Assembly (NCBI GenBank): GCA_900757795.1
Contig: CAAEPE010000008.1
Coordinates: forward strand, 1-13,752
Direction of reading: 5' to 3'
Origin: an uncultured Phascolarctobacterium sp.
Lineage (GTDB): Bacteria; Bacillota; Negativicutes; Acidaminococcales; Acidaminococcaceae
Length of the DNA: 13,752 nucleotides
Position numbers and translations under genes: made by a program. How positions within the stretch are numbered: position 1 is the stretch's first letter; every line of letters starts with the position of its first letter. Positions 1 through 6,265 of the stretch are shown here, piece after piece. A model generated the notes under the pieces. It was not told where the DNA came from, ran no database searches, and was given only the letters and a program-made list of their open reading frames with translations.

Positions 1-18
1 ATGGAGAAAGGGGCGTAA
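1..18 (+). CDS. Possible 3' end of an upstream gene
   Basis: Frame 1 is open from the first base for five codons (M-E-K-G-A) and then stops at TAA. It is probably the tail of a gene that starts outside the window, because the next gene begins three bases later and the purine-rich stretch at 6-13 inside it serves as that gene's ribosome site. Nothing can be said about function from five residues, and it could also be noncoding leader. Confidence 0.35.
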   Translation: MEKGA

Positions 19-21
19 GCA

Positions 22-300
22 GTGAAATACAGACAGTGGAAAAAGAACTATAAGAAAAAGCATGGAGTAAACCCGCCGTTAGAGCTGGACAAGCGAAAAA
101 AGCGCAGGCTTGCAAGAAAAATGGCAAGACAGATAAATAAAACCTTACCAACAGCAGTAGAAACACTGACGGCAGCTATTAACAACTGGGTACAGAGTAT
201 AAAGCCAGCACTGGCGACATTATGCGAGAACATAGCGGAAGCGTTCAGCAATGCTGCGGCAGGATTGAGAGAAGAAAGCGAGGCAGTAGAAAATGACTAA
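22..300 (+). CDS. Small basic phage protein of unknown function
   Basis: This is a 92-residue protein that I do not recognise. The first ~35 residues are very rich in Lys and Arg (KKNYKKKHG, then KRKKRRLARKMAR). The remainder is a predicted amphipathic helix with a hydrophobic middle (about residues 43-80) and an acidic end (EESEAVEND). The basic head suggests nucleic-acid contact, but that is inference from charge only. The start is GTG at 22, preceded by a strong purine ribosome site (GAAAGGGG, 6-13, spacer 8). The 3' end overlaps the start of a tiny hydrophobic gene by 8 bases, consistent with tight translational coupling in the early/middle operon. No transmembrane segment or known fold is visible. 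Confidence 0.75.
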   Translation: MKYRQWKKNYKKKHGVNPPLELDKRKKRRLARKMARQINKTLPTAVETLTAAINNWVQSIKPALATLCENIAEAFSNAAAGLREESEAVEND

Positions 301-388
301 TATTTTACTGGGAATTATCGCACTGGAATTGCTGGCTATATTTTCAAAACTGGACAAACTGGAAGAGAGGGGCAGAGAGAATGAATAA
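293..388 (+). CDS. 31-residue small hydrophobic protein
   Basis: ATG at 293 opens a 31-codon frame ending at TAA 386-388. The N-terminal half is hydrophobic (ILLGIIALELLAIFS, residues 4-18), long enough for a short membrane helix. The rest is a charged tail (KLDKLEERGRENE). A ribosome site GCGAGG (278-283) lies 9 bases upstream. The frame overlaps the preceding gene by 8 bases and the SSB gene by 8 bases and exactly fills the space between them, the arrangement expected of a real coupled microgene. Function is unknown; membrane localisation is inferred. Its brevity makes it easy to miss, and chance cannot be fully excluded. Confidence 0.6.
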   Translation: MTNILLGIIALELLAIFSKLDKLEERGRENE

Positions 389-776
389 CGTATCACTTAC
401 AGGGCGGCTTACAAGAGAGCCAGAGCTTAGATATGGCGGGCAGGACAATAGCACAGCTATTACTCGCTTTACGCTTGCGGTAGACGACGGGAAAGACACA
501 GATTTTATAAATATTAAGTGTTTCGGACGTACTGCGGAATGGGCGCAAAAATGGTTAAGCAAAGGCAGCAGGGCAGAGGTTACTGGTAAGATTAAAACAG
601 GCAGCTACGAGAGCCAGCGCACGGGCAGCAAGGTATATTACACAGAGGTTGTGGCAAATAGCGTAGGATTTGGAGAGAGCAAAGCAGAGGCAGAGGCGAG
701 AGGGCAGCAGCTGCCGGAGAGTGACGGGTTTATGAATATCCCAGAGGGAGCAGACGAAGAGCTGCCGTTTAATTAA
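381..776 (+). CDS. ssb: Single-stranded DNA-binding protein (SSB)
   Basis: This 131-residue protein has the OB-fold signature of bacterial-type SSB: NNVSLTGRLTREPELRY at the N-terminus, TRFTLAVDDG near residues 28-37, and FINIKCFGRTAEWAQKWLSKG at 42-62 as the central strand-helix region, ending in GKIKTGSYESQ...YYTEVVANSVGF. It coats single-stranded DNA during phage replication and recruits partners through its acidic tip. The tail from about 100 is Glu/Gln rich and ends DEELPFN. The usual tip ends in Pro-Phe; here one extra Asn follows the Phe, which may weaken the normal partner contact. The start codon lies inside the end of the upstream microgene, with GAGGGG as ribosome site. Replication genes presumably lie upstream of the window. 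Confidence 0.93.
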   Translation: MNNVSLTGRLTREPELRYGGQDNSTAITRFTLAVDDGKDTDFINIKCFGRTAEWAQKWLSKGSRAEVTGKIKTGSYESQRTGSKVYYTEVVANSVGFGESKAEAEARGQQLPESDGFMNIPEGADEELPFN

Positions 777-796
777 CAGAAAGCGAGGTACAGAAC

Positions 797-1363
797 ATGG
801 AGCAGGAAGAAACAAAGACAACAGCGGCGGCAGGGGTAGAAATGCCGCCAGAGGCTGAAAGCTGGGTACAACTGCATGAAAGCGAATTAACAGAGCTGAT
901 GCAGAAACAGGCAAAGGCTGCAATAACGGAACTGAAACGACAAGAAAAGCAGGAGAGGAAGAAAGAGAAATACCACAACACTTTTACGCTTATGAAATGT
1001 TACCGTGATATGGCTTTTCATATCGAGAACGCAATAAGCGAAGGGCAGCAGTTAGAACTTAAAGGCATGACGGACGAGCAGCAGCGTACATACTTAGAGA
1101 GTATCAGACGCACACGCTTTAAGACATTGATAATGACAGCACATATAGACAAAGCGGTAGAAGAGATAGAGCGCCGCAGAGAGGCAGCAGGCAGAGGTGT
1201 AGAGTACAAGGCTTTTGAAATGTATTTCATGCAGGGCATGGACTATGCGGAAATCGCAGAGGAACTGGATACAGGAAAGAACACACCGAGGCGCTGGGTT
1301 ACGGGCATCATAAACGAGCTGTCAGTATTATTGTGGGGGATTGACGAAGAGAGGGTAAAGTAA
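797..1363 (+). CDS. ArpU/sigma-region-4-like transcription regulator
   Basis: The protein has 188 residues. An N-terminal charged coiled-coil region (about 30-60, rich in Lys/Glu/Arg) leads to a helical middle (65-130). The C-terminal ~50 residues resemble sigma-70 region 4 or the ArpU/RinA-type phage regulators: EYKAFEMYFMQGMDYAEIAEEL then a recognition-helix-like TGKNTPRRWVTGIINELSVLL. No sigma region 2 is visible, so it should not be a complete sigma factor. Such proteins typically sit at the end of the early cluster, just upstream of the packaging genes, and are thought to activate late transcription. Here a promoter-terminator module lies about 430 bases downstream, a plausible target. 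Start ATG 797 follows the ribosome site AGAAAGCGAGG (778-788). The regulator role is inferred from position and fold. Confidence 0.65.
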   Translation: MEQEETKTTAAAGVEMPPEAESWVQLHESELTELMQKQAKAAITELKRQEKQERKKEKYHNTFTLMKCYRDMAFHIENAISEGQQLELKGMTDEQQRTYLESIRRTRFKTLIMTAHIDKAVEEIERRREAAGRGVEYKAFEMYFMQGMDYAEIAEELDTGKNTPRRWVTGIINELSVLLWGIDEERVK

Positions 1364-1783
1364 GTGTTTGAAAAAATAAAAGCATGGATAAAAAGAAAGC
1401 GGGAAACAGCGAGAGAACAGCAGGCGGCAGACAGGTTGATAAAGCATATAGAGCAGGCGTTAGGATTTGAGCTTTACGAGTGGCAGAGGTTATATATAAT
1501 AACTGGGATATGGCAGCCGCCAGAGGGACGGCTACACGGAAGAACGACAGCATATATATTGCGGCTATTATTAGACCAGAGTAAGCCACTGCTGCTATAT
1601 GAGTTTTCACAGGTGGCAGCGTATGCGGATAACCCATTTATGGGGCGGCAATATCAGCCAGTACCCATGCAGTATGCAGGCTGGTTTAGGCACGAGATAA
1701 GGAGTATATACGAGCAGCTAAGAGCAGCAGGCGTGCCAGTAAGAGAAATGATAACAGAGCAGCAGCGGGTAATATCGTGGTAA
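1364..1783 (+). CDS. Unknown protein with degenerate P-loop-like motif
   Basis: The protein has 139 residues and begins with GTG directly after the previous stop, ribosome site GAGAGGG. The N-terminus is basic (KIKAWIKRKRETAREQQ). Residues 36-47 (ELYEWQRLYIIT) look like the adenine-contacting Q-motif region found before a helicase or large-terminase P-loop. Residues 55-63 (GRLHGRTTA) resemble a Walker A loop in which the invariant Lys is replaced by Arg. There is no Walker B or further ATPase motif, and the protein is far too short to be a working ATPase. I recall similar small proteins at this position in other Clostridia phages, always of unknown function. It could be a relic or a regulatory mimic of an ATPase. 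The gene is the last one before the late-region control segment. Confidence 0.7.
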   Translation: MFEKIKAWIKRKRETAREQQAADRLIKHIEQALGFELYEWQRLYIITGIWQPPEGRLHGRTTAYILRLLLDQSKPLLLYEFSQVAAYADNPFMGRQYQPVPMQYAGWFRHEIRSIYEQLRAAGVPVREMITEQQRVISW

Positions 1784-1793
1784 AAACGTGGTG

Positions 1794-1822
1794 TTTACAT
1801 GGGAAAACAAAAGAGATACAAT
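1794..1822 (+). promoter_or_regulatory. Strong sigma-A-type promoter
   Basis: A -35 box TTTACA (1794-1799) and a -10 box TACAAT (1817-1822) are separated by exactly 17 bases. Each box matches the housekeeping consensus at five of six positions. Transcription would begin near A1829. It lies 11 bases after the stop of the preceding gene and is the only convincing promoter I can see in the window, so it is the best candidate late promoter. It is followed after only about 7 transcribed bases by an intrinsic terminator. Confidence 0.7.
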
Positions 1823-1835
1823 GGTAGCATGAAAT

Positions 1836-1890
1836 GAGTAGGCGATAGCTTAAGCCATGTGCGGCAGCAGTTGCCTACTCTTTTTCTATT
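1836..1890 (+). terminator. Intrinsic terminator / attenuator hairpin
   Basis: GAGTAGGC (1836-1843) pairs perfectly with GCCTACTC (1873-1880). The stem continues inward through two wobble pairs, one A-A mismatch and GCT/AGC (1848-1850 with 1866-1868), then GCC/GGC (1854-1856 with 1863-1865) around a six-base loop. Right after the stem comes a T-rich run (TTTTTCTATT). It would end early-region transcripts and also stop RNA started at the promoter at 1794-1822, giving a leader RNA of about 55-60 bases unless antitermination occurs. Confidence 0.8.
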
Positions 1891-1958
1891 CATTCTTTAG
1901 CCTCCACCCAGCGCATGAAACTTAGGGCGCTGGGGAATGAAGAAAGAGAGGGGACAGT
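1890..1958 (+). promoter_or_regulatory. Structured leader of the HNH gene
   Basis: CCCAGCGC (1907-1914) pairs with GCGCTGGG (1927-1934) around a 12-base loop. TCATTC (1890-1895) can extend the stem by pairing with GAATGA (1935-1940), leaving an 11-base one-sided bulge. That bulge contains CCTCC (1901-1905), whose first four bases can pair with GAGG of the ribosome site (1948-1951) six bases before ATG 1959. The two long-range pairings cross, so they would be alternatives or a pseudoknot. A role in controlling translation is inference. Confidence 0.5.
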
Positions 1959-2258
1959 ATGAAAGCATGGGCTAAGAGTTTTTATTTATCAGCGGCATGG
2001 GAAAAAACCAGAGCCGCTTATTTAATGTCACAAGATTATATTTGTGAACGCTGCGGGCAGCCAGCAAAGATAGTGCATCATAAGCGCTGGCTTAACAGAG
2101 AGAACATAAACGACATAAGCGTTACGTTGTGCTGGGATAACTTAGAGGCGTTGTGCCAAGACTGCCACAACAAGGAACACCACAAACAGGAGAGGCATAA
2201 GCGGTATCAGTTCGACGAGAACGGCGGCATACTCCCCCCATATCAGAAAAATAATTAA
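1959..2258 (+). CDS. HNH endonuclease of the packaging module
   Basis: This 99-residue protein has the zinc-finger HNH (beta-beta-alpha-metal) arrangement: Cys29-x-x-Cys32 (CERCG), the catalytic-region HH at 40-41 (IVHHKRWL), the central Asn61 (DNLEALC), Cys66-x-x-Cys69 and the closing HNKEHH (70-75). It nicks or cuts DNA. In cos-type phages such as HK97 and Staphylococcus phi12 the HNH protein encoded next to the small terminase is needed for terminase to cleave cos. The length is typical of that group. ATG 1959 has a good ribosome site (GAGGGG, spacer 5). Its position directly before a palindromic noncoding gap, TerS and TerL supports a packaging role rather than a homing nuclease. Confidence 0.9.
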   Translation: MKAWAKSFYLSAAWEKTRAAYLMSQDYICERCGQPAKIVHHKRWLNRENINDISVTLCWDNLEALCQDCHNKEHHKQERHKRYQFDENGGILPPYQKNN

Positions 2259-2363
2259 AGGGGGCGAATACCGAGGGGGATACCCTAAAATTACCCTACG
2301 GGCGTGCGCACGGGTGGTGTAGGGGGTGTGGTGCGGCGCAGGAATGGAAAGCGGGGTAAAGGA
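2259..2363 (+). other. Candidate cos site (GC-rich dyad region)
   Basis: This 105-base gap between HNH and TerS has no credible gene. It holds a perfect 10-base palindrome CGTGCGCACG (2303-2312) nested almost concentrically in an outer dyad CCCTAC (2294-2299) / GTAGGG (2319-2324). There is also a direct repeat TACCCTA (2281-2287 and 2292-2298) and several G-runs. In cos phages the cleavage site commonly lies by the terminase and HNH genes and has such symmetry. The identification as cos is inference; a purely regulatory leader for TerS is the alternative. Confidence 0.45.
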
Positions 2364-2717
2364 ATGGCAACAAAGAAAGAGAAAACCAAAGAACAGAGGA
2401 TAAAGACCGAAAAGACCAGACTTAAGGGTATTTTCAAGGACTTAGACGAAAACAAAAGAAAATTAGTAACGCCGCTGATAGAAAAGGCTGCATTTATGAG
2501 CGTTGAGCTGGACGACTTGCAGGCGAAACTTGAAAAAGACGGCTGGACGAGTGAGTACCAGAACGGGCAGAACCAGTGGGGGACAAAGAAAAGCCCAGAG
2601 GCAGAAACTTACATAGCGCTTAGTAAGAACTATGCAGCAGTGATTAAGCAGCTTACGGAATTAGTACCAGCTGCGAAACGAAAGACAAGCAGGCTGGCAG
2701 CTTTGCGGGAAGAGTAA
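2364..2717 (+). CDS. terS: Terminase small subunit, P27 family
   Basis: This 117-residue protein carries the P27-family signature: a basic N-terminus (MATKKEKTKEQR), a helical core with LIEKAAFMSVELDDLQAKLEKDG (37-60), the hallmark WTSEYQNGQNQWGTKKSP (61-78) and a C-terminal oligomerisation-like helix (YIALSKNYAAVIKQLTELVP). It recognises the packaging site and hands DNA to TerL. I chose ATG 2364 (GGGG at 2352-2355 upstream) rather than the in-frame GTG at 2304. The extra 20 residues from 2304 would be an Arg/Gly-rich stretch encoded by the palindromic cos-like sequence, which is not family-like. It ends nine bases before the first codon of TerL, in the same frame. Confidence 0.88.
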   Translation: MATKKEKTKEQRIKTEKTRLKGIFKDLDENKRKLVTPLIEKAAFMSVELDDLQAKLEKDGWTSEYQNGQNQWGTKKSPEAETYIALSKNYAAVIKQLTELVPAAKRKTSRLAALREE

Positions 2718-2723
2718 GCAATA

Positions 2724-4379
2724 TTGCCGCCTTATCGAAACTATATCTATGAGTACCACGCAAAGATTACAAGCGGCGAAATCATAGCGGGAAAATGGAC
2801 AAAGAAAATATACGCAATCATTATAAACGGGCTGCAAAAGCAGGAGTATTTTTTTAATGCAAAGGCTGCAAATAAGGCTATACGGTTCATAGAGAACTTT
2901 TGCCACCACAGCAAGGGGCGTAATGATTTAATCAAGTTGGAGCTATGGCAGAAAGCCATAGTTTCTGTTATTTTTGGCATACAAGACGCAGAAAAAATAC
3001 GTATTTTCCGTGAAATTTTTATTGTAATTGGAAGAAAAAACGGAAAAAGTTTATTTGCATCTGCGATTATTGCATATATGGCGTACTTAGAGCCGGAGTA
3101 TGGACAAGAAATATACTGCTTAGCGCCGAAATTAGACCAAGCGGCGCTGGTGTATGACGGATTTTATCAAATGGTACAGGCAGAGGACGAGTTAGCGGAG
3201 CTGGCAAAGAAACGGCGCAGCGATATTTATATTGCGGAGAGCAACACGGTAATAAAACCGATTGCTTTTAACGCCAAGAAGTCAGACGGATTTAACCCGC
3301 AGCTTGTGGTATGTGATGAAATGGCAGCATGGAGCGGGGACGCTGGACTAAAGCAGTATGAGGTTATGAAATCCGCTTTAGGCGCACGTACTCAACCTAT
3401 GATATTGAGCATAAGCACTGCCGGATATATCAACGACAGTATTTATGATGAACTAATGAAACGTAGCACAAGTTTCTTAAAAGGAAACAGCAAAGAGCGC
3501 AGGCTATTACCATTCCTTTACATGATTGATGATGTGGAGAAGTGGAACGACATAGACGAACTGAAAAAGGCTAACCCTAACATGGGTGTATCCGTAAAAG
3601 AAAGTTTCTTTATGGACGAGATAGCCGTAGCAGAGGGCAGCTTAAGTAAAAAAGCAGAGTTCCTTACAAAGTATTGCAATATTAAGCAGAACAGCTCTAT
3701 TGCATGGCTGGAATATCAGACAGTAGAGAACGCCGGAGTAGAAAAGACCTTAGAGGACTTTAGGGACTGCTACGCAGTGGGCGGTATTGACTTAAGCCAG
3801 ACAACGGACTTAACGGCAGCAAGTGTGGTTATTCAGAAAGACGGCACGCTGTATGCGTTTACGCAGTTCTTTATGCCACGGGGCAGGCTGGAATACTTAC
3901 AGGCTACGGACGGTGTGCCGTATGACATATTTGTTAAAAAGGGGCTGATAACCTTAAGCGGCGAGAATTACGTAGACTACCACGACGTTTACGGCTGGTT
4001 TACTATGCTGCTGGAAGATTACGGCATACGACCTTTGAAAATCGGCTACGACAGATACAGCGCCCAGTACCTTATTACCGATATGGCAAATTATGGCTTT
4101 CACATGGACGACGTTTACCAAGGCGAAAACCTTACACCAGTTATACGGGAGTTTGAGGGCATCATAAAAGACGGCGATTTTAAGATTGCCGACAACAATT
4201 TACTAAAGACACATTTCTTAAATGTTGCGCTTAAGCACAACATGGAAACAAGAAAATTCAGACCTATAAAAATCGAGCAGCGGGCGCATATCGACGGCTT
4301 TGTATCTGTCATAGATGCAATGACCGTGCGGCAGAAATACTGGGAAGAGTGCGGCGAGCTGCTTAAAAATGCCGCATAG
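2724..4379 (+). CDS. terL: Terminase large subunit
   Basis: This 551-residue packaging motor has an ATPase followed by a nuclease. The Walker A loop is GRKNGKS (103-109), Walker B is LVVCDEMAAW (194-203, with Asp198-Glu199) and the coupling segment is STAGY near 231-235. The RuvC/RNase-H-like nuclease begins at GGIDLSQTTDLTA (353-365, acidic Asp356 and Asp362), continues at IGYDRYSAQ, and ends near HIDGFVSVIDAMT. It cleaves concatemeric DNA and drives it through the portal into the prohead. Length and order match HK97-type/P27-associated TerL. The start must be the TTG at 2724: an in-frame stop lies three codons upstream and the first in-frame ATG is codon 119, beyond Walker A. The weak start and close spacing suggest coupling to TerS translation. 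Confidence 0.95.
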   Translation: MPPYRNYIYEYHAKITSGEIIAGKWTKKIYAIIINGLQKQEYFFNAKAANKAIRFIENFCHHSKGRNDLIKLELWQKAIVSVIFGIQDAEKIRIFREIFIVIGRKNGKSLFASAIIAYMAYLEPEYGQEIYCLAPKLDQAALVYDGFYQMVQAEDELAELAKKRRSDIYIAESNTVIKPIAFNAKKSDGFNPQLVVCDEMAAWSGDAGLKQYEVMKSALGARTQPMILSISTAGYINDSIYDELMKRSTSFLKGNSKERRLLPFLYMIDDVEKWNDIDELKKANPNMGVSVKESFFMDEIAVAEGSLSKKAEFLTKYCNIKQNSSIAWLEYQTVENAGVEKTLEDFRDCYAVGGIDLSQTTDLTAASVVIQKDGTLYAFTQFFMPRGRLEYLQATDGVPYDIFVKKGLITLSGENYVDYHDVYGWFTMLLEDYGIRPLKIGYDRYSAQYLITDMANYGFHMDDVYQGENLTPVIREFEGIIKDGDFKIADNNLLKTHFLNVALKHNMETRKFRPIKIEQRAHIDGFVSVIDAMTVRQKYWEECGELLKNAA

Positions 4380-4396
4380 AAAGGAGTGTAAACGGC

Positions 4397-5647
4397 ATGA
4401 AATTTTTAGACTATCTTTTCCATGGCAAAGAATTAAAAGCCATAGGTAATTATTTCAAAATGCTGAACGGATACAGCCCGACGTTTACCAGCTTTAGCGG
4501 CGGCGTGTATGAAATGGATTTAACCAGAACGGCTATAAATAATTTTGCTACACATTGCAGCAAACTAAAGCCGGAGATAGAGGGCAGCGCCCTTAAATCG
4601 CTGGAAAAGACATTGCAGCATAAACCCAACTACTTCATGGATACAACAAAATTTATAAAGCGTCTGGCAACGTATGTAGCGGTGGAACACACCGCTTTTA
4701 TTATACCTATCGAGGACGAATACGGGCGCTTATGTGGCTGGTATCCGCTGCGGGCTGAACGCTGCGAGGTGGTAGAGAGTGAGGGGCAATTATATTTACG
4801 GTATCTGTTTGCAAATGGCAGCTATGGCGCTATTGAGTTTGAGCGTGTAGGCATTATGACAGACTTTGAATATAAAGACGACCTTTTCGGAGAGGACAAC
4901 AGCACACTTGCACCAACTATGCAGCTGATACATACGCAGAATGAGGGAATTATAAACGCTGTAAAAAATTCTGCAAATATCCGTTTTCTGGCAAAGGTGG
5001 CAAATATGCTGAAACCAGAGGATATAAAGAAAGAGCGGAAACGCTTTACAGAGGATAACTTAAGCGCTGACAACGATAGCGGCATGATTATTTATGATAA
5101 CAAGTTTAGTGAACTGAAACAGGTAGAAAGCAAACCGTATACACCAAACGCATTGCAGATGCAGCACATACAGGAAAATGTATGTACGCATTTTGGTACA
5201 AATATGGATATTCTGCAAAATAAATTCGATGAAAATACGTGGAACGCTTACTACGAGGGGAAAATAGAACCGTTTGCAATACAGCTATCGCTTGTTATGA
5301 CAAATATGAGCTTTACAGAGAGAGAAAGAGCCTGCGGCAATGCTATTTTCTTTTCTGCAAACCGCCTACAATACGCCAGCAACGCCACAAAGTTAAGCGT
5401 AAGCACACAGCTTTTTGACCGTGCGTTACTGAACAGAAACGGCGTAATGGATATATGGAACATGGCACACGTTGAGGACGGGGAAAAGTATTATATCCGA
5501 AAGGAATATACAGAGGTAAGCGAGCTGCACAAAGGAAGTGAGCAGCCAGTTATCATACAGCAAGTACAACAGCAGACAGAACCAGCAGCAGGAGAAGAGC
5601 CGCAGAACGGACAGGAAGAGAAAGAGGGTGTAAATAATGCCAGTTAA
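4397..5647 (+). CDS. Portal protein, HK97 family
   Basis: This 416-residue protein forms the dodecameric ring at one capsid vertex through which DNA enters and leaves. The start MKFLDYLFHGKELKAIGNYFKML, the early TAINNFATHCSKLKPEI segment (N-terminal wing) and the later QENVCTHFGTNMDILQNKF region are typical of the HK97/phage_portal family, and the length is usual. The last ~30 residues are Gln/Glu/Pro rich (QQVQQQTEPAAGEEPQNG), likely disordered. ATG 4397 has a strong ribosome site (AAGGAG, 4381-4386). The end overlaps the protease gene by 11 bases, the usual portal-protease coupling. Confidence 0.93.
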   Translation: MKFLDYLFHGKELKAIGNYFKMLNGYSPTFTSFSGGVYEMDLTRTAINNFATHCSKLKPEIEGSALKSLEKTLQHKPNYFMDTTKFIKRLATYVAVEHTAFIIPIEDEYGRLCGWYPLRAERCEVVESEGQLYLRYLFANGSYGAIEFERVGIMTDFEYKDDLFGEDNSTLAPTMQLIHTQNEGIINAVKNSANIRFLAKVANMLKPEDIKKERKRFTEDNLSADNDSGMIIYDNKFSELKQVESKPYTPNALQMQHIQENVCTHFGTNMDILQNKFDENTWNAYYEGKIEPFAIQLSLVMTNMSFTERERACGNAIFFSANRLQYASNATKLSVSTQLFDRALLNRNGVMDIWNMAHVEDGEKYYIRKEYTEVSELHKGSEQPVIIQQVQQQTEPAAGEEPQNGQEEKEGVNNAS

Positions 5648-6236
5648 GAAAGAGCGGGAATATAGAACGCTGGTAGCGCCTCTGGTAGCGCAGAGTTCCG
5701 GCGAAAAGCGTATACAGTCGGAGTGCTACGTAGAGGGCTACGCCACTACATTTAATGCGCCATACCTTTTATATGAGTTTGAGGACGGCACAAAGATTTA
5801 CGAAAGAATAGATGCACACGCATTAGACAGCGCAGACATGAGCGACGTTATTATGCAGTACGACCATGAGGGCAGAGTATTTGCCAGACAGTCAAATAAT
5901 ACGCTGATTTTAGAGCCGGACGTAAAGGGGCTTTTTGTGGCAGCAGACTTAAGCCGGACAGACTTAGCCCGTGGGCTGTATCAGGACATAAGCGCAGGAA
6001 TGATTACTAAAATGTCATGGGCGTTTACAGTGGCAGAGGAAAGTTACGACAGAGAAACACATACAAGAACAATTTTGAAAATCAAAAAGGTTTATGATGT
6101 ATCAGCCGTGAGTATTCCGGCAAATAACGATACTGAAATAAGCGCCCGTGCTTTTGCGAGTAGGAGTTACGAGCGGGAGCGGCAGGAGTTGCTTAAGAGG
6201 CGGGCAGCAATACTAAAGATTAAGGCGAGCTTATAA
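5637..6236 (+). CDS. Prohead protease, HK97/U35 family
   Basis: This 199-residue protein matures the capsid by removing the scaffold-like N-terminal domain of the major capsid protein. The family features are YVEGYATTFNAPY (31-43), the catalytic His in MQYDHEG (His77), the catalytic Ser in KMSWAF (Ser127), and DVSAVSIPANNDTEI near 155-170, the conserved strand after the Ser. The start ATG 5637 lies inside the end of the portal gene, ribosome site AGAGGG at 5623-5628. The C-terminal ~30 residues are basic (SYERERQELLKRRAAILKIKASL), possibly the self-cleaved tail. The next gene is the capsid, its substrate. Confidence 0.93.
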   Translation: MPVKKEREYRTLVAPLVAQSSGEKRIQSECYVEGYATTFNAPYLLYEFEDGTKIYERIDAHALDSADMSDVIMQYDHEGRVFARQSNNTLILEPDVKGLFVAADLSRTDLARGLYQDISAGMITKMSWAFTVAEESYDRETHTRTILKIKKVYDVSAVSIPANNDTEISARAFASRSYERERQELLKRRAAILKIKASL

Positions 6237-6265
6237 AAACCAAAACAAAAAGGAGAACACAGACT

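Noticed and set aside
1829..1837. Two-codon minigene ATG-AAA-TGA at the predicted transcription start
   Set aside because: It is too short to judge, has no ribosome site, and is likely chance next to the terminator stem.
2001..2008. A-rich run in HNH resembling the slippery heptamer AAAAAAC
   Set aside because: The codon phase is GAA-AAA-ACC, so the heptamer is out of phase for -1 slippage, and no useful alternate frame follows.
2304..2363. GTG at 2304 as the TerS start
   Set aside because: The added 20 residues are Arg/Gly-rich and encoded by the palindromic gap; ATG 2364 has better spacing and a family-like N-terminus.
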